From the NCBI GenBank assembly GCA_009760885.1, contig CM019696.1, forward strand, positions 47,748,017-47,812,016: a DNA stretch of 64,000 nucleotides. Reading direction: 5' to 3'. The notes beneath the pieces are model-generated. The model was not told the origin of the DNA. It saw only the letters and a program-made list of their open reading frames with translations, and made no database searches. This DNA is from Achatina immaculata. Taxonomy: Eukaryota; Mollusca; Gastropoda; Stylommatophora; Achatinidae. Made by a program: the position numbers and the translations under genes. Position 1 is the first letter of the stretch, and every line of letters starts with the position of its first letter. Positions 45,943 through 57,303 of the stretch are shown here, piece by piece.

Positions 45943-46739
45943 AAAGTCCGCGTAGATCACAGCATGACACACCCCACCCGCTCACCCTCGTGTACGTTTT
46001 GACTAAACGCTTTCTCCTGATATCACACAATCCTCCCAAGACCCAATTATCATAAACATCGCCGGGCTGTCTCCGTAAACATACTCTGCCCGCTCCATGA
46101 CCGACCTTACGGCACGGCCGACATAAGGGAATGCTTTATCCAGCCCAAGCTGCAAGGCTGAGTGCACCCATCGTGTCCCTCACTACTACGAAGCACGCGA
46201 TAAGCTGACCTTTATGCTTCCATGCTGAAGGAATCATCACTTATCAACAGAACATAAGAACATTAAAGTAAAAAAAAGTACACACGCATCTAAAGTAAAA
46301 CAGCAATCTAACAACGCATCTCGGCTTGTTCTACGGATAACTTCCCCAACTTTTTTCTTGACATTTACGCAGCGCACACTCGTGTGATTGTAGAAGGTTA
46401 AAATCTTTTCAACAAGTCTATGTGCACTTCGATTTCCTTCTGAGAAGGAGCATCTCTGAATGGTGGACGTACTACGTAGCACCGGCGAGAATCTAGACGA
46501 ACGTAGTAGAGGCGAGGGGAACACAACTTCAGTCCTAGAATCGACGTCGATTTCGACTGGGTAATTTCTGGTTCTAAAAATAAACTATATCGCTATTCAC
46601 TTCATTAATGTTGATGCTACTGACGGAGTTTCCGTCAAGGCGGAGATGAACAGCGAACACATCTTTATAAGAATCGATTCATTTAGAAAATCCAGCAGAC
46701 TATTTGTATACGGAGTAAAATCAGTATTTTGGCTCTACA
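45726..46739. other. No gene; (AAC)n at 45900-45942
   Basis: A 14-unit CAA/ACA run is the only simple feature. Open frame 46237-46524 on the minus strand has no motif. Confidence 0.4.
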
Positions 46740-46882
46740 CAGAATACAACCAGTATTCTATCTCCACACAGAGTAACATCAGTATTCTATCTCCACACAG
46801 AGTAACATCAATATTCTATCTCCTCACAGAGCAGAATCAGTATTCTATCTCCACACAGAGTAACATCAGTATTACATTGAGA
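46740..46882. repeat. 29-bp minisatellite, about five copies
   Basis: Unit tattctatctccacacagag + taacatcag. Confidence 0.9.
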
Positions 46883-47690
46883 ATCCAGTGACTCTACTAC
46901 CAACAAACAACATTAACAATCCAGTGACTCTACTACCAATAAATAAGATTAACAGTCAAATAACTCTACTACTAACAAGCAACATTAACAATTCAATAAT
47001 TCTACTACCAGCCAACAACATTACAGTGTACTAAACTAATAACTTAACAGCACAGATATGACCACAACAATCACCACATCACAAACAACACACAGAAACT
47101 CACCAAATTTTTGGGAAAAAAAATCACTTCAAAGTAACAAAGGTATTATATACAGAACCCTATTCAACAAGTGAAAACATAACATTCCCTTGGGAATTCA
47201 CTCCAGTATTAACATTACTCCGTTGCCAGCCGAGCTCTGATGAGTTCTACGTAGAACTGGAAGAAACCAAAGCCTGGACAGGCATTTTTCCACCCGTCTC
47301 TCTACTGAAGTTCTGGAAGGAAACAACGCTCGCTCCTCTACAACCCCCCGTGCACGAGCCGCATAAAGAAAGCCAGAGGCGCCCCCGGCCACGTGTAAAG
47401 CGATGTCTGCCAGTATCAGAACCTGGGATGAGCGCTCGCCTTGCTGGCCGGCTTTATTCACTTGACATAAATTCCTTCTCAACAGACAACTCGCGTGCTG
47501 GAGCGTGCCCGTTTAGCTTCAGGGTTGCGCTACCCCGCCAAGAAACGTTGGACACACTGAACGACATCACTGAATGCTCTATGAAATATTTTTATAGAAA
47601 CATAGTTACGTGCGTTTAATGTTTGCTTTTTGTTCGTTCGTTCGTTCGGAAATGGGTTCATCGCAGTTAGGACATTCTCAAATTTGTTGA
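46883..47690. other. No recognisable gene
   Basis: 46885-47035 is a loose repeat of ctctactaccaa / aacaacattaac. A GC-richer part (47200-47560) has minus-strand frame 47198-47482 without known motifs; it could be worth a transcript check but I cannot call it. TTCG run at 47631-47649. Confidence 0.4.
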
Positions 47691-48035
47691 AGCGACCGCT
47701 ACAAAAACTCCAGAACCAGTGACACAGTCAACACAGACACTCCAGGCACCTGCGCCCATCTCTGTGGCGGATTTTTCACAGAACTGCGCCCGGGGCAGTG
47801 CAACTCTTTTTACGATTTCATACTGCCAGGGGATTTTTAACGTGCCCCGTGCCCGCCTCCCCCTCTCCCCCCCCCCCCCACATCCACGTTCCGCCCCACT
47901 GCCTAGAGACCAGGGGAACTTACTGCTGGAGGAATCACCAGGAAAAAAAAAACAAAACTCACCTGTCACTTCAAGTGGGATTCGAAACAGCGACTTCAAA
48001 CACCCGAAGAGAACGTCTAATCTCGAGACCACACA
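47691..48035 (-). repeat. tRNA-derived SINE-like element, minus strand
   Basis: Minus-strand head tgtggtctcgagattagacg with gctgtttcgaatcccact (B box), then a T-run, cctggtgattcctccagcag and a body through gggcacgttaaaaatcccct to about 47691. Has a C-run at 47867-47879. Different body from family T. Confidence 0.6.
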
Positions 48036-48039
48036 GTTT

Positions 48040-49310
48040 AAATTACTGATGTTACCAAATGCTCTATGGCTGATTATAGTTGGAGATATGCGATGTACAT
48101 TTAAGTTAATGATATTACTGAATGTTCTATGACTGATTTATAGTTGGAGATAAGCTATGTACATTTAAGTTAATGATATTACTGAATGTTCTATGACTGA
48201 TTTATAGTTGGAGATAAGCTATGTACATTTAAGTTAATGATATTACAACTGCTCTATGGCTGATTATAGTTGGAGAAAAGCTATGTGCATTTAAGTTAAT
48301 GATATTACCAAATATTCCATGAAAGACTTTAGCTGGAGTATAGCTACGTGCATTTAAGTTAATGATATTACTGGTTGCTCTATGGCTGATTATAGTTGGA
48401 GATAAGCTACGTGCATTTAAGTTAATGATATTACTGGTTGCTCTATGGCTGATTATAGTTGGAGATAAGCTACGCGCATTTAAGTTAATGATATTACTGG
48501 TTGCTCTATGGCTGATTATAGTTGGAGATAAGCTATGTGCATTTAAGTTAATAATATTACTGGTTGCTCTATGGCTGATTATAGTTGGAGATAAGCTACG
48601 CGCATTTAAGTTAATGATATTACTGGTTGCTCTATGGCTGATTATAGTTGGAGATAAGCTATGTGCATTTAAGTTAATGATATTACCAAATGTTCAACGA
48701 ATGACTTTAGCTGGAGTATAGCTACGTGCATTTAAGTTAATGATATTACCAAATGTTCCATGAATGACTTTAGCTGGAGTATAGCTACGTGCATTTAAGT
48801 TAATGATATTACTGGTTGCTCTATGGCTGATTATAGTTGGAGATAAGCTATGTGCATTTAAGTTAATGATATTACCAAATGTTCAACGAATGACTTTAGC
48901 TGGAGTATAGCTACGTGCATTTAAGTTAATGATATTACCAAATGTTCCATGAATGACTTTAGCTGGAGTATAGCTACGTGCATTTAAGTTAATGATATTA
49001 CTGAATGCTCTATGGCTGATTACAGTTGGAGATAAGCTACGTGCATTTAAGTTAATGATATTACTGAATGTTCTATGATTGATTATAGCTTGAGATAAGC
49101 TACGTACATTTAAGTTAATGATATTACTGAATGTTCTATGGTTGATTACAATTTGAGATACGAGTAAGCTACGTGCCTTTAAGTTAATGATATTACTGAA
49201 TGTTCTATGGTTGATTACAATTTGAGATACGAGTAAGCGACGTGCCTTTAAGTTAATGGTATTACTGAACCTTCTATGGTTGAGTATAGCTGGAGTATAG
49301 CTACGTGAAT
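48040..49310. repeat. 63-bp minisatellite, about 20 copies
   Basis: Unit gcatttaagttaatgatatt + actggttgctctatggctga + ttatagttggagataagcta + cgt. A second subtype has accaaatgttccatgaatg and gactttagctggagtatag. The 63-bp period leaves an in-frame 21-residue hydrophobic repeat, an artefact. Confidence 0.95.
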
Positions 49311-49862
49311 GAACAGTGACCATGCTTCAACGACAAACACGCGTAATGGCCGCTGTAAAACTGCCACTAGTGGACTAAAGTGAGACGTAAGGTATATGGC
49401 ATCAGTTTTACAGGACAGTTGAGAAGAAAGACTACAACAAACATTATCTTGTGGCTCTCCTCACTGTTTTCTCATGCACATTTTCTCCATTTCTTCATCC
49501 TTTTTTTTTTTTAAATCTTCGTTTAAAACTGCACGTTACACTTCCACGAAACTGAAGTGCACTACAATTTAATGAATAATGCAAACGAATACTGAATGTC
49601 GTAAGACGATTTAAGTATCAGCAATGGTACCCGAAACTCTGACTACAATTCACTGAAACTCAAATCAATGACAGTTAAATAATGATAGGACTCCAGGTTT
49701 AAAACATGACGAAGGGAAACCTATGACTTGCTATATCACGCGGATAGTGAGCAACCCATGCAAGTTTTAAATGACTACAAGAAATGTTTCATAAAAATGT
49801 GAGAATAATACATTGTTTTTAACAAGACAACCATATATTTCTCCCCCCCCCCCTTCAGTATG
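49311..49862. other. No gene seen
   Basis: Unassigned A/T-rich sequence; T-run at 49501-49512. Confidence 0.4.
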
Positions 49863-49865
49863 TTA

Positions 49866-50145
49866 CTGTGCTGCCGTGGTGTAGTGGCTTGTGCACTCGC
49901 CTGCCGATCAGAATGTCCCAGATTAAATTTCATGCTCGGGCAGAATTTTTTTTTTTGTTTTGTTTCCTGAAGCAACCGGCACCAGGGTTCATCTAACCTA
50001 GAAAACAAAGTCGGTGAGGACAGGTGCTGGCGGCCCTGGCTCAGATACTGCAGCGGCCTAGAAATGTGAAGCTACTAAAACTTGCAAACCCCCTACGGAG
50101 AGCAAATTCCACAGAATTCGTATATTTCGCTGGGCTACGCCGCAG
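49866..50145 (+). repeat. tRNA-derived SINE, plus strand
   Basis: Head ctgccgtggtgtagtggctt / gtgcactcgcctgccgatca (A box) and cccagattaaatttcatgct (weak B box), T-run at 49948-49958, and a body through cctgaagcaaccggcaccag and ggcggccctggctcagatac. Confidence 0.65.
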
Positions 50146-50581
50146 AAAGACCGTATGATCATTTACCAACTCATCGCGCTGCATGATGCCTGGCAAACTA
50201 TCATGGCGTGCTTCTTAAACACAGTTTCTCTTCCCTAGGACGAGCTTCTTTCCTCGGGAAGAAATGATGCTTCCTAGAGATCTCATCAGACTATTCGTAT
50301 ATGCATTCTTTCTCCCTGTGTCCAGCTGTACCGGTGCCTTCACGCTAAGCGAAACTTTTGGACGCTGCACGTTGAAACCAGGCTTGGGACAGTCACGCGG
50401 TAAGGAAATGAAAAGTCTAGGGAGGGAGTGACCCCACTACAGCTCATGGCATGTTGCTCCGGTCTACCCACTTTCTTACATTCCCTGTAACTCTGTGTGA
50501 TTATCAGACTTACTGACCTTGTTCTTCCTCTGGAGCTGGGGTTTAGGGAGGGGGTGGCGGTGAATAGTGAAGACGCTGCCC
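50146..50581. other. No gene seen
   Basis: Unassigned; minus-strand frame 50340-50591 has no motif. Confidence 0.4.
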
Positions 50582-51300
50582 TTTTTGACAATCAGCGAAC
50601 CACAGTTGACTTACTAGCGTTAGTGTTGGCGAACTATATCTGATGTGCTAGCGTCAGGGTTGGCGAACTATATCTGACATGCTAGCGTCAGGGTTGGCGA
50701 ACTATATCTGACATGCTAGCGTCAGGGTTGGCGAACTATATCTGACATGCTAGCGTCAGGGTTGGCGAACTATATCTGACATGCTAGTGTCAGGGTTGGC
50801 GAACCATAGCTGACATGCTAGCGTCAGGGTTGGCGAACTGTAGTTGATATGATAGCGTCAGGGTTGGCGAACTGTAGCTGACATGATAGCGTCATGGTTG
50901 GCGAACTATAGCTGACATGATAGCGTCAGGGTTGCCGAACTATAGTTGACATGATAGCGTCAGGGTTGGCAAAATATAGCTGACATGATGGCGTCAGGGT
51001 TGGCGAACCAGCTGACTAACCAAGATCCTGTATCACCTCTCCAATGGTGCCCCTCCCCCCCCCCTCAGTAACGGGCCTGGTCTGGCTAAGTGGGTAGGAA
51101 TCGCCATCTCGCATGGTGGTGGAGTCTGTTAAAGAAGCACCGCACACCTCTACTTTCTAGCTGCACGCAGGGACTGAAAAGATAGCCGCCAAGACCCGCT
51201 CCCAAGCCGACACGATGCCGTGCCTCAATTCATCACGCCATCGGCTGCAAACAACGCCGGCTCGCAGTTCCAAGGACACAGAAGCATACAAGACAAGACC
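50582..51300 (+). mobile_element. Dispersed repeat S, longest copy with expanded internal array
   Basis: Starts ccctttttgacaatcagcga. Then about 11-12 tandem 34-bp units (gctagcgtcagggttggcga + actatatctgacat; 50610-51003), then the S body (ggcctggtctggctaagtgg, gcatggtggtggagtctgtt, agccgccaagacccgctccc, catcggctgcaaacaac, tcgcagttccaagg) and tail acaagacaag near 51290. A G/C-run at 51053-51064 interrupts it. Confidence 0.85.
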
Positions 51301-51515
51301 AGTTCTCTGGAGCTGATTGCCAAAGTTAATTAAGAAAAATGAAAAAATAAACGAGCAAGGTACTTTCTCCATAAAATCCGTACAGGTGAAGCAGGATAGT
51401 GCGATGATGATGATGACGATAATCCCCCACATCTAAACCGTCTTCTTGGAAGAAAAATGCCATTATAATTCGCTGCAACATCCAAAAAAGGTGTCTGTAA
51501 CGAGTCGCTGTAAAA
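51301..51515. other. No gene; (GAT) run at 51402-51423
   Basis: gtgcgatgatgatgatgacg may be the tail of another 3'-end fragment. Nothing else noted. Confidence 0.35.
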
Positions 51516-51519
51516 CAAT

Positions 51520-51680
51520 ACCTAGTCAGTGTTAAACAATGTTCTAGTCAGTGAAAAACACTGTTCTAAGTCAGTATAAAACAATTTTCTAAGTCAGTGC
51601 AAAACAATGTTCTAACTCAGCATAAAACAATGTTCTGGTCAGTATAAAACAATGTTCTAAATCAGTGTAAAAATAATGCC
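51520..51680. repeat. About 23-bp minisatellite
   Basis: Units agtcagtgtaaaacaatgtt + cta, seven copies with variation. Confidence 0.85.
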
Positions 51681-51789
51681 ATGTAAGCATTGCAAATAAT
51701 TAACATATATACTATAACATGTGAGAACTCGCGCACGACTATTTTGTACTTTAACCAAACCTCACCCACTATATTGATTGGGGCAGTTC

Positions 51790-52000
51790 AGGAGAGACGT
51801 CAGCTGCTGGGAAGTGTCACTGCGCAACACAATAATCAGAGTTCGACCTCTGGGGGTTAACCTGTTGGTAGCTAACTGGATTTTGGAGAAGCCAGCCAGC
51901 CAGACAGAAAGATTATACCGCAGCTAAAACTGGCCAAAACAGACCTGGACAGATCTCCTGCTGCCGCTTCCAAATGACCCAGGGAAGAAAAAAATGAGCA
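51790..52000 (+). repeat. Possible tRNA-derived SINE
   Basis: caatcagagttcgacctctg resembles a B box region, preceded by gggaagtgtcactgcgcaac. Body through gcagctaaaactggccaaaa to an A-run at 51985. Weak. Confidence 0.35.
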
Positions 52001-52059
52001 TGAAATGAGAAAGTAAACAAATATCAGTGACAGCAGAAGAAGACGGAAGATGATCTCAT

Positions 52060-52290
52060 TCTGTTTATCTTTATTGCCTCAATATAAACTCTGAATCTAT
52101 GTTAAATTTGATCTTTAATATCTCAATATAAACTCTGAATGTGTTAAATTTGATCTTTAATATATCAATATAAACTGTGAATGTATGTTAAATTTGATCT
52201 TTAATATCTCAATATAAACTGTGAATCTATGTTAAATTTGATCTTTAATATCTCAATGTAAACTCTGAATCTATGTTAAATCTTTGTTTA
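52060..52290. repeat. About 44-bp minisatellite, five copies
   Basis: Unit aatctatgttaaatttgatc + tttaatatctcaatataaac + tctg. Followed by looser tttatctcaaccca repeats to about 52610. Confidence 0.9.
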
Positions 52291-52783
52291 GTACATCAAC
52301 ATAAACTTTCCATCTACCTCACATCTCATCTCATTTCTTCACTATCTCAACCCGAACTTTCCACTTATCTCAAAATACTCCATTTATCTCCATTCTTATT
52401 TTCACGGTTTTTTTTTTTCATTTATCTCAACCCACAGCGTTTCATGTATCTCAACTCACATTTTACATTCAACTCACTTTCTGTTTATCACAACTCACTT
52501 TTTCACTTGATCTCAACCCTCACTTTCTATTTATCTCCACCCACTCTTTCTATTTATCACAACTCGCATTTTCCGTTTATTTCAACCGATATCTTTCCAT
52601 ATATGGCAAACTATTTATTTGTAGCTCCATGCCCGCTGTTAATGGTATTTAAAGAAAGAGGCAGGAACAGCTTTGTTAATTAACAAGCACACATCTGTAA
52701 GGTTCCGGTTTACACTTTAATATAACATTTAACATTTAGTTATCACAGCCTTATTTCTGTGGCTTTTGTGTGTATATATTTCG

Positions 52784-52821
<38 letters not shown>

Positions 52822-52836
52822 CATCCTTCCTGTCCC
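52291..52836. other. No gene; (TA)n at 52785-52820
   Basis: Degenerate 'tatctcaaccc' repetition (52310-52610) produces an open frame of 136 codons that is not a gene. The TA run abuts the L-D 3' end. Confidence 0.6.
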
Positions 52837-53944
52837 GCTAAACGTCACATAGCTCGCATTGTAGCATGCCAAGATTTCCTGTTCTCGGCGAGCTTTTCAG
52901 CCTCATCAAAGGATGCTATTCCTACTAAACCGGCCTCTCTTAACAATGTCCTCTTTAGAGTTTCATGTGGTCGACCTCTTTTTTTCTTCGGCCTTTTGTA
53001 TTCCACTTGACAGACTGTTTCATCTTCTTTTTCTGATCACCCATGAGACAGGCTGTTGTTCACTCATCTGTCTTATCCCTGCATTGTTCTTGAACTCGTT
53101 CCATTTTATACTGAGTATTTTCCCGAGGCATTTGTTTTCGAAAGAGTCTAATTTCTTGCCCATTTCTTTAGTTGTTTTCCAGCTTTCACATGCACAAATA
53201 AGGGCGGATATTACATTTGAATTGAATAATCTTAACATGGTTTTTGTGCCTATAACTTCTGTTAGGGAGGCAAAGTTCCGCAGGGGACATGCAAATGAAT
53301 GAAACTTCTGTATGCGGTATGTTCTCAAGATTCTTGAAGGTCAATGCTGCTTTTGCAATTCGAATTCTAACCCCCTTTTTGGTGTCATCATTCTGGTTTA
53401 TATAACTGCCGAGATATGCAAATTGGTTTACTTCTTCAACAGCTGTTCGTTCTACGTATATTTTTCCTTCAAGGTTAATGAGAAGTTTCATTGTTTTTGT
53501 TTTTTTCCTTATCAATTTCAAGTCCTATTTTACTAACCATTGAAGACAGGGTATCTGTTTTTTCTTACACTGATTTTACATTGTCATTGATAAGAGCTAT
53601 GTCATTTGCAAAATGAAGATCTTCCAGTTGGGTCTCATGTACCCAACCAATGCCGGTTTAACCTGTGCAGCATTTTTTCATTATGAAGTATAAGGCAGTT
53701 CCAAAAACCAAGGCAGATAATATACATCCTTGTTTCACGCCTGTTTCAATCTGGAACCATTCACTCATTCCATCTTCTGTCTTGACTGCACAAACATACC
53801 TGTTGTAGAGATCTCTAATGATGTTGACAATTTTAGATGGCATTCCATATAGTCTTAAAATTCTCCACAATGAATCTCTGTGTATGCTATCAAATGCCTT
53901 TTTAAAGTCTATGAAGTTCAGGATTAATGGTTTTTGCTTATATA
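52837..53944 (-). mobile_element. LINE L-D, longest copy with reverse-transcriptase region
   Basis: On the minus strand: KPLILNFIDFKKAFDSIHRD, LWRILRLYGMPSKIVNIIRD, GVKQGCILSALVFG, then HFANDIALIN in place of the usual ADD box, KIGLEIDKEK, a fragmented middle, and RKRR / LCDV-like end near 52850. The active-site A is intact but D of YADD reads as N-D, and many frames are broken. A 42-bp foreign insertion lies at 53261-53302. No GATAA tail; the 3' end meets a TA run. Confidence 0.85.
53261..53302 (+). mobile_element. 42-bp insertion of the LINE L-A 3' terminus
   Basis: gttagggaggcaaagttccg + caggggacatgcaaatgaat + ga is the last about 40 bp of L-A, in plus orientation. It interrupts L-D and is flanked by aacttct at 53254-53260 and 53303-53309. 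Comparison with L-D at 21366 shows the site is otherwise continuous. Confidence 0.8.
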
Positions 53945-53946
53945 TG

Positions 53947-54047
53947 AACCTTAAGTGCCCAAGGCACATGGGGCTTCCGCAAGGGTTTTCCACAAATGCC
54001 TGTCCTTTGCTTTTTTTCTGCTCTTGCCCAGGTGAACCCTCTATTGC
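53947..54047 (-). mobile_element. LINE L-E, 3' fragment
   Basis: Plus-strand form ccttaagtgcccaaggcaca, ggttttccacaaatgcctgt and gctcttgcccaggtgaaccc; same end as 42045-42195. Meets short TA runs on both sides. Confidence 0.75.
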
Positions 54048-54394
54048 ATATATATATATACACACACACACACACATCTTGTATATATGGTTCTCAGTGT
54101 GTGTTATTTGTCTATCTTACATCATTTCTTTCACACTATAAAGACATTTCTGTACAGATAATCTAGGTCTGATTATTTCTATACAAATCTCCACACAAAA
54201 CCTCCTCCATCTGCCCTACATTACTATAGCACTCAAATCTTCTACCATTGACAATGAGGCCATAGAAACACAGTCTACGTTCATACAACACATTAAAAAA
54301 AAATCTCCGAAGCTGCTTGTTCCAGTCCAACATTCTGACAGAGGCAGATAAGAACCGACGCTTACATACGTATCTTACGTACCCGGTCTACGCA
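54048..54394. other. No gene; TA/CA run at 54047-54075
   Basis: Unassigned sequence after a (TA)(CA) compound microsatellite. Confidence 0.45.
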
Positions 54395-54500
54395 CACAAG
54401 TCGGCCTAGTAGGTTGGCACATTCTTCGGACGCGTGGTGAGTAACTGAGAGTGCGGGTCAAGGGTTCAAGGTCACAACTGGAATGTTTCGTGCTTATCAC
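54395..54500 (+). repeat. Possible tRNA-derived SINE head
   Basis: gtaggttggcacattcttcg and gtcaagggttcaaggtcaca are placed like A and B boxes about 50 bp apart. Little body is recognised. Confidence 0.4.
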
Positions 54501-54789
54501 AATAAACAATCTTTGTTAAACGTCATTCTCAATACTAGATAGCTACAGTTTATTTGTACTCTCCTGCTACCACATACAGTAATACATTCACATGGTTAAA
54601 TAATAGCAATACAGCGTAAAACCACCCAGAAGGAACGAGGTACAGAAGGCTGATACACCATGTTTTATGATTTAATGTCATACATACAGCACAGAGCTAT
54701 ACATTCATAACTATCTGTATAATAGAGATTCTTATATGAAATTTACGGGGAATATATAATCGTTATGCTGTAAAATATGCAGATATTAA

Positions 54790-56070
54790 GATTTCCGTGT
54801 TGTGATATGACAATATTAAATTGTTGTCATGTGATATGACAATATTAAATTGTTTTCATGTGATATGACAATATTAAATTGTCCTGTGATGTGACAATAG
54901 TAAATTATTGTGCTGTGATGTGACACTAGTAAATTATTGTGCTGTGATGTGACAATAGTAAATTATTGTGCTGTGATGTGACAATAGTAAATTGTCCTGT
55001 GATGTGACAATATTAAATTCTTGTGTTGTGTGTGGCAATATTAATTTATGTCCTGTGATGTGAGAATATTAAACTCTTGTGTTGTGATGTCGCAGTATTA
55101 AATTTTTCTGCTGTGATAATATCACCTTGTACTGCGATGTGACCACATTACATTCTTGTGATATGATGTGACAATATATAGCTTGCGCTGTGATGAAAAA
55201 AAATATTAAATTCTTGTGGTATCAGATGACAACATTACATTCTTGTGCAATGATGTAACAATATTATATTCTTGTGCTATGATGTGACAATATTATATTC
55301 CTGTGCTATCAGGTGACAATATTACATTCTTGTGCTATGACGTGACAATATTATATTCTTGTGCTATGATGTGACAATATTACATTCCTGTGATATGACG
55401 CGATAATATTATATCCTAGTGCTATGATGTGACAATATTATATTCTTGTGCTATGATGTGACAATATTACATTCTTCTGCTATGATGTGACAATATTATA
55501 TTCTTGTGCTATGATGTGACAATATTACATTCTTGTGCTATGATGTGACAATATTATATTCTTGTGCTATGACGTGACAATATTATATTCTTATGCTATG
55601 ATGTGACGATATTATATTCTAGTGCTATGACGTGACAATATTATATTCTTATGCTATGATGTGACAATATTATATTCTAGTGCTATGACGTGACAATATT
55701 ATATTCTTATGCTATGATGTGACAATATTATATTCTAGTGCTATGACGTGACAATATAAAACTTGCGTTGTGATGAAATAATACTAAATTTTTGTGGTAT
55801 GACATGACAAAATTAGTATTGTGCTATGATGGGACAATATTATATTCTTGTGCTATGATGGGACAATATTATATTCTTGTGCTATGATGGGACAATATTA
55901 TATTCTTGTGCTATGATGGGACAATATTATATTCTTCTGCAATGAGGTGACAATATTATATTCTTCTGCAACGAGGTGACAATATTATATTCTTGTGCTA
56001 TGAGGTGACAATATTATATTCTTGTGCTGCAATGAGATGACAATATTAGATTCTGCTGTGATCAGAGAGA
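54790..56070. repeat. 29-bp minisatellite, about 44 copies
   Basis: Unit ttcttgtgctatgatgtgac + aatattata. The left third is more diverged (ttgtcctgtgatgtgacaat); the right two thirds are homogeneous with alternating gatg/gacg subtypes near 55560-55760. Confidence 0.95.
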
Positions 56071-56091
56071 ACGGCTGAGTGATATTATCAT

Positions 56092-57303
56092 TCATTCATT
56101 CATCTGCATGTCCCTTGCGCAACTATGCCTCCCTAACAGCTCTCCTGTAGGCCTCTCGGTTGTGAGCAAGATGGCTTGCTGCTGATGCATCCATTTGCAG
56201 ATTATCAACTATGTCCATCTTTGCCTTGTTCTTCCTCTCTTTATTTTTCCCATTATGTACCCTTCCAAGACGGTCTTCTCTAGATTATCATGACGTTTAA
56301 TGTGTCCAAAATATTTAAGTTTTCTCTCTTTAATCCTCTTTACTAGCCAGCCTTCTTCAATATTAAGTTCTTGTAGTATGGATATATTTGTTCTCTTTTG
56401 TATCCATGATATTTGAAGAACTCTTCTGTAGCATTTTCATTCAAAGGCATTTATGTGTTTCTCAGCTGTTTTGTTAAGTGTCTCACAGGCATATGTTGCG
56501 ATGAGAAAGATGCATGCCCTTAAAAATCTTATTTTTGTAGTTCTGTTTGTTCCTCTCCACAGATTCCTTAGTTGTTTTACTTTCTGAAGAGCGATAGATG
56601 TCCTCCTTTTAATTTCCCTCATTGTATCTCCATTTTTAGTTAGTAGTGATCCAAGATATTCAAAACTCTCCACTTCTTCCAGTTTTTCCTCACTGATACA
56701 TATTCAACTGCCTTGTTTGTTTTGTCAGTTGTCATCAATTTAGTTTTGTTCGCATTAAGATAGAGGTTTTGCTCTTCGCTGTTCCTACGGACTGGCATAA
56801 TTCGTTTTTCCATTCCTTTATGTGTTTGGACAGTAATACTGTGTCATCAGCATATCTAATCTCTGGTATTTCACAACCCCCAATTGTTATGGGATCGTAA
56901 TATTCTTTGTCTACATCTTCTCTAACATTCCTCATTAGATTTTGCAGTATACAAGTTAAATAAGTAAGGCGGCAATATGCACCCCTGACTGACCCCTTGT
57001 TTTATGTCAAAGGAAGTTGTTGTTTCACCATTTATTCTTACTACTGCCTGTTGGTCTAGATACAGCAGTGATGTTAATTGTATCAAATGTCTTGGAAATC
57101 CCATTTTTTCCATTATTTCCCAAAGTTTCTGGTGTTGTCCATAATCAAATGCCTTTGAGTAGTCTATACAAGATAAATATAGATACACATTAAACTCTCT
57201 GTATTTCTCTGTTATTAATCTTATATTGAATATATGATCTCTTGATCTTCTTCCTTGCCTGAAACCAGCTTGGACCAAATTATGATTACCCTCTTTAATT
57301 TCC
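56092..57303 (-). mobile_element. LINE L-A, longest copy with reverse-transcriptase motifs
   Basis: On the minus strand: VQAGFRQGRRSRDHIFNIRL, FNVYLYLSCIDYSKAFDYGQ, GVSQGCILPPYLFNLY, then in the next frame YADDTVLLSKHIKEWKNEL, VESFEYLGSLLTKNGDTMRE and ACETLNKTAEKHINAFE, and finally the degraded C-terminus at about 56100-56430 with an (AATG) tail at 56088-56102. Fingers and palm motifs are visible including YADD, but frameshifts near 56930 and 56700 and the truncated 5' end (no endonuclease) make it inactive. It inserted at the right edge of the 29-bp array. Confidence 0.9.

Noticed and set aside
47198..47482. GC-richer minus-strand frame as a possible exon
   Set aside because: No recognisable family and no clear acceptor/donor pair; left as unassigned.
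48362..48721. Hydrophobic repeat protein (21-residue unit)
   Set aside because: Direct product of the 63-bp minisatellite; no other gene signal.
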